From Tretioscincus oriximinensis (lineage: Eukaryota > Chordata > Lepidosauria > Squamata > Gymnophthalmidae): a stretch of DNA of 64,000 bases. Of this stretch, positions 56,216-64,000 are shown piece by piece. Location of the stretch: contig JAJVDF010000206.1 in the NCBI GenBank assembly GCA_022410635.1, positions 1,835,201-1,899,200 on the forward strand, in the 5' to 3' direction. The notes under the pieces are model-generated. The model was given only the letters and a program-made list of their open reading frames with translations, searched no databases and was not told the origin of the DNA. How positions within the stretch are numbered: position 1 is the stretch's first letter; every line of letters starts with the position of its first letter. A program made the translations under genes and the position numbers.

Positions 56216-59200
56216 ATCCCAAGCTTGGGATATTATAGATGTTCCTCAGTTAAATCCCCTTCATATAATCTTTTTACAGCAGTTCTCCGCATGATCACAG
56301 AGAAGGCTGACATTTGTTCCTATTGATTTCTGTGGAGTGTTTAGATGTAATGATTCTGAAGGCCTTTCAATACAGCCTTTTTGGATTTGCAGAATTCAGC
56401 TATATTGCTTAAGCTATTGTTAGTTACTATTGTCCTTGCTGACAAATCCCTATTGCAATTAAGATTTGACAGAGTTATGCATTGGCTAGAAGACCATATA
56501 GGGAATTTAAAAAAAAACAGACCTAGAAAAAACTTCAGCCATAGTGTACTTGTGGTATTGGAAATAATGGCTATTAACTTCAAAAAGTAGTAACTGTTAG
56601 TTTCTCATAATATGCACCTATGAGCAAAGAATTCCTTGAAAGAGACTGACTAACAATAGACCTAGTCTAATCAATTTCTCCTAGTTTGGACTAAAAAGTG
56701 TTCCCAAAATACCTTAGGGGCAAGTGCACACCACAACTTAAAAACCGCTACAATGCTATAATCTGGAATATAGCAATCGTGTGTCCGTGCACACCAAACA
56801 TGTATATTCCATGACTAATGCCCCAGTTCTGCAACATCGCTCATTGATGTCATCACTGTGCAGCCTGAGAATTTTTTTTACTCGCAATAGCCGATAGACA
56901 CAACTGCTGTGTTCTCAATTGTTTTATCATCTCGCATCTAAGTTGTGCACATGCATACAGTTGTGAGGACATGGGGGTTTTCTTGAATGATGTTTGAATA
57001 TCTGAGCAATAGTTTATTCCGGGAGAAAAGGCATTTATTGTGGATCAACTACTGAAAAACACTTAGCACTTGTGCCCGAGACATCCTGATTGTGTTACGA
57101 AAAAGGATGTGCACATAACATCCATAGACTGCATGCACACACCACACACACAAAAAAAAAAAACAGTGTGAAGGCTGAGAGATGGTAGCACCTACACTAG
57201 TGCTTCTAATTTACATTAAAGCACAGAAAGGCTGTATTTGCATTATACCTGTAAAATCGCATTAGAAAGTTCCAAATTGAAACTGCAGTGAGGGCTTAAT
57301 TTTAGCTCAATATCCACATTAGGTTAGACCCCCCATTGTACAGTGGCAAGTGCTCAATCTGTCCCATAGGAGCTGCAAAGGAATCTGGAAAAACCTGTCT
57401 TTCCGGCAAGGGGGGGGGGGACAGCAAGCAGTTGAGCCAGGGAATGTCAAACAAAGCCCCCCACCCCCTCACTGGCCTGTTCGGTTCTTAGCAGCCTTTG
57501 TCCCTCCCTCAGGCCATTTTGAAGGTCTNGGGACGGCTAATATTAAAAACATACAGGAACTGATATATTAAAAGTAATGGAGCCAGGGAGTGGAGAAGGG
57601 AAAGCTGTGTGGTTTTGGAAAAATCACTCCTGCTTGGTGCTTAACTTTTTCCTCCCTCTTGGTGACTGATCGGGGTTGTTGCTCTTTCCCCTCCATCCTC
57701 CCTCCCCATGATTGATCAGTGCTGGAACCCGTCCTCCACACTCAAGAGTCAGGAGGAACTGCCCCCAAAATGTTATGAGTGCAGCCACCCANCCCAGGAA
57801 TTCTCCTTTCACTAATAGGCTGAAGTTCCCATCATGTCATGGCTGAGTGTGAGTCTNAGACAGGACCGCCTGCATACGTGGCTGCTGCTGAGACAACAGC
57901 TGTTTCTAATGAGTTCCAATAAACAGTTCTACACTGGTCTGTCCATAATATTGGAAGACTCTATGGAACCTCCCATGTTACTATTGTTGTTATTGTTCAA
58001 TATATATATTCATGGAGTCTGTAGGGATGCTCTGCTTGAGATCAGGGTGGTTAATGGTTAACTTCGACTAATCCTGTTATCTGCTCTTCTGTGTGCATTC
58101 CAATCTGGCCAAGATGCTGGAGGTGAGAGACATGCTGATGCCAAAAGAAGCTTGTTCGTGGGCTATGTGACCTGGCCCTAATCGCAGATGGTGGAAGCCA
58201 CATGTGCAAGAGACAAAAAACTAATGTGGGTGGGTCAGCTTTCCGCCCACCAACAGAAAGGAGATTTGAACTGAACTCCATCCTTTTTGCTACCTGTATT
58301 TAAGACCTGGTCCTCCATTAAAGGGCAATCATCTCCACATGCTGAAAGAGGTACTGACCATGCTGATAAACCTCTGTCTGACTCTTTGTTTGTCTACATT
58401 GCTTGCGCCTAAAGTGGAGGGAGGCCTACCTTTGCTGCAGTTTAGCTATCCAGGTTGCTGATTCCCTGTGGTATTTTTCCCTTATTTCAGGAATTGTCAA
58501 CGGACAATTCCATTCCCTTTTTGCATCATCGATAGGAGTCAAAATCCACAATTCACTTCAGGGCTTTTTTTGTCTGCCCCCGGGAGTGGATCTCCCCTCC
58601 CTATATAACTTCATTCACACTGATTGAAACGATGGAAGGAATATGGCTTAAAAATAACACTGTATATTGGTCTACTAAATGATGCTGCATGCTATCCTCA
58701 TGTGAACTAGAAAGGGTTGGAAGATAGCATTCCCTCATAAACTGGAATGTCTTGTGCTCCGAATTATCTACTGGAAGCTGGTAAACCACCAAAATAAGCC
58801 TTCCTAGCAACTGCAAAAAACGGGAACTTCTGTTACCAGCCTTAGATGCTTAAAAGATTGTATAAATATGAAAATCCCTTTGTTTAGACTGCTGCAATAG
58901 GTAGGCCAATGCTGCATAGGCTGGGAGAGCTCACATAGCATGGAAAGGGCCAGAGAGAACTCCTGAGGGCACACATAATTCCCTTGGACTATGTGAGAAG
59001 GATGCTTATAGTTTTGTAAATTCACATTACCACCACTTTGTCTGTTCTCTGGGGTAGAATGCACTACTGAGTGTACTGTTTGCAAAGCAGAAAAACATAC
59101 CATGGACCAGACTCACTTCTGTTGGTGTGGTATATAAGGTTTGTCATTTCACAATGAGACCAGCACTTCATCAGGCCCAGAAAACTGCCGTCTTCTGGGT

Positions 59201-60375
59201 CAGTTTATTGAGTTTGGGAAATTTCCTTTGGCAGAAATTCAATGCAGCCTAACTTTTGCTTCTGAACTTGAAGTTGATACAGGTCACATAACATTGCCCA
59301 GATTTGCTGGTTTTCTACTGAGTGCTCTGATCCAGTGTACACCCTATGACGTGCTTCATCCCAATTAGAAATTACCACTTCTATATAAGTGTACAAGGGA
59401 GATCTTGAGTTTGAACTCTGCTTTCTACATGGGAGACTATTGCCTTGAAATGATTTATCAGCCACTTTCTAGAGGAAATGCATCTGAATNGTCTGCACTG
59501 GGGGAAAGTCACTTATACCATATTAAGATTATACAACATTTTCTAGGTGACAAGCAGGGAGAAAGAAAGCTTCCATAATCAAAAACCTAGCCGAGTAATG
59601 GAACTCTAGGAAACACACTCACAGAATGAAAGGATGGATATAGATAAATAGATGATAGATTGAATATGAATTATTGCTAAGAAGCATAGCCTATTTCTAA
59701 AAAAGATTATTCTCCCCTTGCCTTTCATCTTTAGACCTAAGAAGGGCACCTGAAGGTGGCAACCGAGAAGGACTCTCCAGGGGTTAACTAACAGTACACC
59801 TATTATGCTGTGAATCAGTCTACTTGAGACTTCTAGGAAAAAATAAAGTAAACTCCATTGTATGTCCTTGTGGAAGCTGTTTGGTTTCTGATAGGCTAAT
59901 TTTCTGAGATATCAGGCAGCTGCAGATCTCAGCCTCTCACAGTTACAATGGAAATAAAGGTTTCTTTGTTTGACTTCAATAATTAAAATCAAGATTAATG
60001 TGTTCCCAGCCTGATCAGTGACAACCACATTTGAAACATAAATATAAATGTAAAGGTCCCTCCAGTTTATCCAGATCATAAAATTGAAACAGAGAGATTT
60101 ATTGGGCAGAAATCAGGATCTAAGCGTTTCACCTACATTATTAAAATGTTACCCCTGACAAATAGAAGCTCTCTCTACTAGAATGTATGTATACAAAATT
60201 AGCATTTATGTAAAATGGCTGAATACATGAAGTGCTTGTATATCNAAACTTAAGCATAACTAGTATGGATTGATTTGCTGTATAGAAATGTATTATACAT
60301 TTTTTCTTTGAGCAGAATGAATCCAAATGTGACATGTTCACTTGTAAGATTTTAGTGCAGTCCAGGAAGGGATCT
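56216..60375. other. Unannotated stretch
   Basis: About 4.2 kb without a recognised gene or repeat. There is a G run at 57411-57420, A runs near 57153, and a short GATA-like run at 59638-59660. Open frames up to 99 codons (58804-59103 minus) have no motif I can name. Confidence 0.45.
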
Positions 60376-60990
60376 AATTATTTTGTTTATTTATTTACAC
60401 TTCTATTCTGCCCTATACGTGAAGCTCTCAAGNGGTTGACAACAATAAAAACAAAGTACATAACCACTGTACTGATTTTCAAATGTCAGTTTAGAGGCCA
60501 GGAGGATCCCCAGGTTTCATACCTGTCCTTCACAGGACATTTTAAGGACAGAATGCCTCCCAACTTCATGGATCCAGGATGTTGTAACATAGTACTGGCC
60601 ACCATCTAACCCTTTAGGTACTGGGTCAAGCACTTCAATCATCTCGCTCGATTATAAGGAACAGAAAGATAGAGCTGAGTGTCATCTACATACTGTTAGC
60701 ACTTTGTTGCAAATCTCCCGATGATCTCTCCCAGTAACTTCTTCATTATATAATAAAACACCATGAGAGATAAGATTGGGTCCTGAGAAACCCCACCAGT
60801 GACTCCTCAGAATATTGAGCAGAAGTCTCCCATGACCACTCTCTGGCATCAGCCCTGGAGTCAGCAGCTCCAGCACCATGACACAACTCCCAAAGTAACT
60901 TTTCCAGAAGGATAGCATTCTCAATAGTATCAAAGATTATCAAAAGATCCAGGGGAACCAACAGAGCTTCAGTCCCCCTATCTCATGAGA
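60376..60990 (-). mobile_element. L2-type LINE, antisense, reverse-transcriptase core joined to 3' tail
   Basis: The plus strand opens with TTGTTTATTTATTTACACTT, CTATTCTGCCCTATACGTGA (L2 tail). From about 60640 the antisense of the core appears: GTGTCATCTACATACTG (YADDTQ block), GATGATCTCTCCCAGTAACT, AACACCATGAGAGATAAGAT, GGGTCCTGAGAAACCCC (GVPQGS block) and, in minus-strand frame, VPLDLLIIFDTIENAILLEK (LDLSAAFDT block). The C-terminal third between core and tail is missing. Many substitutions and frameshifts. Confidence 0.75.
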
Positions 60991-63900
60991 TTCGTGCTGT
61001 GAANCTTGTAATACTGAAAAGAAAAACAGAAATATTCTAAGCACAGATTTTGGTGGCCACANTTGTGCCACTTCAGATCCTTGCTCTGCCTATAATAACA
61101 AAGCAGGAGTATCTGTCATCAATCTTACATGCTGCTCCCAAAGATCAGCAGTAAAAAAAGTCCTTGCAGCACTGCAGCAAGCAGACACTTGATGGGGAAA
61201 AGGGGGAAAGATACATGAAATAAAGCTTTCAATATCCAAATCTAGGTTTTGTGTTTCTAAGAATGCTTTGGAGCAATAGCACTGTATGCTTGTGTGTATG
61301 TGTGAAAGATAAAGATAAAGAGAGGTAAATTCTCCCCCCTTCCTCCCATGAATTTTGCATTGTTATGAGACTTGTTCACGTTTGTGTTGTTCCTGACACT
61401 TTTTGAATACAAAGAATGAGAAAAAATATACGTAAACACAAGCTGCCATTGTAAGTTTCTTTTGTTTTGCCAATGTATTTCTAAGTGCCAAATAGAATGA
61501 AAAGTAGAGATCATAAGAGGCAGTTAAGAAAGATATGATTCTTCAGAGTGAGGTAGGGGAAGCTGGGATTCCCTCTTCCAAAAGCTGCCCAGATATCTGA
61601 GTTCTCCAGTACACATTTGGAGTTTGGGATTCCCTCCTTCCCTCACACATGGTCAAACAAAGTTTTTCCACCTTTAATAGATTGAGGCAGAAGGAAGTCA
61701 GGGGATGAAATTTTTGCTCCTCAAAAGTCCTTCACTCCTTCATGAATTACTGCTTTATTGTTGAGAAGGAGCTCAGAACTAAAGCTATGTGCTATGCCAC
61801 TCAGGTCCATCCAAGATGGCCAGGTCATAGTGATGAGTTCTGATCGAAGGTGATCCACTTGAGAAGGAAATGGTAACAACTCCAACATTCTTCTCAAGAC
61901 AACATTATGGGCAGTATCAAAAGGCTAAAATAAAAAAGAAATATGAGCTTCAAAGGTTAGGAAATGTTCAATATGTAATTGAGGAAGAGCAGGGGACATA
62001 GTTTGAAACAGCTGGATCAATGCCAAAAGAACTTTCAGCTATGAATACATTTAACTGAGAAAGGAAAGAACACTACTACATGGGAACAACAAATGAGTCT
62101 CCCTTGACTGGTGCAAAACTTTGTATTCTAAATGAGAGCTGGTTCAATTTAGGGACAGCCAATAAGTGTATGATTATGTTCACTGAAATTTGTTCTCATG
62201 TGGATTTGCTAAAGATTTTAGCTTTTGTAAGTATCTCCCTCTGTTAGTGCCCTCACATTTGTACCCTGCCACCAGTACTTTTGAGCTTCTTGCATCAACT
62301 ATAGTATGTCAACAATTCTTTTGAACTTCTTTCATGAACCATATTATGTCTACTCACCACAGACCTCAGGCATAAAGGAATAAATCTCCATGGACTGTGA
62401 TTAGCTCCAGTTTCACTGCATATTGTGGGTGTAGAAGCCCATCAAATAGATGTTAGATACTTTCACACTTACCATGGTAGGGTGGTTCTGAAAACNATTC
62501 TCTGTCTTTGCCATAGGAATGGGCCACCCCCTTGCATTTCTGACATTAGGAAGGGAATGAAGGGGGCTTATATTTGAGACTGGATGAGGAAATGTATAAT
62601 TAGAGCAAGAAAGGAGAAGAGCTACTTGAGATATAGTAAGCAATGTGCAATGCAGTTACTCCAAATCAAAGTGCAAAAAGACCATGNTAGAAGTTCAGAA
62701 AAACAATTCTTAATTTGTCCAACTTTTGAAAAACATTCTATTCTGGTTTTAAAGATGATAGAAAGCAAGAAACCCTAAAGCTGCATTATCATTTTAGACT
62801 GTACCTCCTCAACCTCAACACAGCTGATTACTTTGCAAACATGAATAAGAATCTTACAAGGCTCCATCCACCTGCATTCTTTCTTACAGTTTCAGATGGA
62901 TGAACGCCTCTCAGAACTTGCTGAATTGATTTAGACATGAGGTAAACTATTTCATCCTTAATGGCTCAATCAAGGGCTGAACAATTTTTGCTAAGGTACT
63001 TCATGGTCCATATCTTTTGCCACGAAAAAAAGAAAAAAATGTAGAAAGAAAGAAAATGGTGGCAATGATGAGAACAGCAAGAATGCTTTCCATTTTACTT
63101 GTGTGAACAACAAAATTAAGAATACAGAGTAAAAGCTTATTTTCCATGTAAGTTTCTTGAAGTACCAAGGTCTTCTGGAGACAAAATGAACTTTTGTTTA
63201 CTTTTTATTTTTCTCAGGGTAAGAATGGAAGGGATGTGTGGGGGAAGAATGATAAATCAGTTTGCCTTCTCTCTCTCCTCTCTTTTTTTAAAAAATAAGT
63301 AAATCTAAACTTAGTGTTGATAACTTTGCAAGCACTTGTATATTGCAAGGATATGCAAACTGTACAAATCTCCAGTAACAATGAAGGTGTTCAGTCCATG
63401 TCCTCACAAAGCTATTGACACCATCATGGCACTGCCCTCTCTCCCGGCAGCCAAAGGAAACAAAGTTCTCCCATCATGATGCTACTGGTGCCGCCCTCTC
63501 TCCCACAAGTCAAAAGGGATCAAGGAAAAGCTCTGTTTCATCCATTCCTCTGCCTGCCTTGGATCATGGCTCCTCCTTGTTCCCTTTGACTTCTGGGTGG
63601 GTGGAGAATTCATCCATCATGTGTCTCGCTACCAGCTGAGCATGATTTCCCAGGTCACACACAGTCTTGGTGGTGGGAGGGATGCTGCTCTCATTCTACC
63701 CCACGCTTGCTTAAGTAATGTGGCTGGAGTGCAGAGGTGGAAGCTTCGAATGGATCCATTAATGAAGATTAAAATTATGATTAGAACTCCCTAGGGGGTA
63801 TGAGTGAACCCCCTGGGGAGACCTGAGCATCTGCAGCTGTTCAGGACACTGTGCAAGAATATCAGGTTAATCTTCCTTTGCTGTATTTTAATCCCACTGG

Positions 63901-64000
63901 AATTCCAGTGAAAAGCTACAAAAGAAAATTTTGTGACTTTTTTTCTTTAAAAATTGACAACACAACTACATCACTTTATCTTTCTTTTCCCTTCCTGGGC
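60991..64000. other. Unannotated stretch
   Basis: No gene or transposon recognised. At 63420-63530 a word group (CATCATG..GCCCTCTCTCCC) occurs twice about 60 bases apart, a diverged local duplication. Ends in a T/A-rich tract. Confidence 0.45.

Noticed and set aside
1..64000. CRISPR arrays, operons, ribosome binding sites, bacterial-type systems
   Set aside because: No regularly spaced repeats or dense coding. The repeat content is that of a vertebrate genome.

Overview
The window looks like intergenic or intronic DNA from a squamate reptile (lizard or snake) in a draft assembly. It is AT-rich and carries single ambiguous bases throughout, plus one 700-base gap at 35924-36623. I found no intact host protein-coding gene and no convincing host exon. 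The open frames are either chance frames or pieces of decayed retroelements. The squamate call rests on the mix of repeats: tRNA-headed SINEs with a BovB-like tail ending in TTC triplets (Sauria type), CR1-type LINEs ending in TTCTTATG octamers, L2 LINEs ending in AAAT repeats, Penelope-like element tails with a GIY-YIG endonuclease remnant, and several hAT or Harbinger-like non-autonomous DNA elements. The species cannot be fixed from the sequence.

Layout. 1-10 kb: a CR1 3' end, a head-to-head SINE pair (4718-5300) and a short Penelope tail with a 10-bp target duplication (9549-9677). 10-26 kb: mostly unannotated unique DNA with an L2 remnant, an inverted-structure Penelope tail (17446-17583) and SINE fragments. 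26-34 kb is the repeat hub: a SINE whose tail has grown into about 240 bp of TTC repeat, a run of tandem Penelope pieces interrupted by a SINE and by an antisense L2, and the longest CR1 reverse-transcriptase fragment. 35-39 kb: antisense CR1 pieces on both sides of the gap, then a 1.7-kb unique stretch, then three consecutive inverted repeats (a 46-bp perfect palindrome, a 199-bp TTA-flanked MITE and a 13-bp hairpin). 40-42 kb: a decayed L1-like 3' half. 46.9-47.6 kb: a 707-bp non-autonomous hAT with an 8-bp target duplication. 48-61 kb: more CR1, L2, SINE and Penelope fragments, including a SINE nested in an L2. The rest, to 64 kb, is unannotated.

There is no operon or pathway here. What the elements share is mobilisation: SINE tails probably use LINE machinery, and truncated LINE and Penelope tails are dead copies. 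The most interesting signals are the conserved hammerhead-ribozyme-like fold in at least five Penelope tails, the TATA-like box just upstream of it in the two longest copies, the template-switch-like palindrome at 38.4 kb, and several small dispersed repeats I cannot name.
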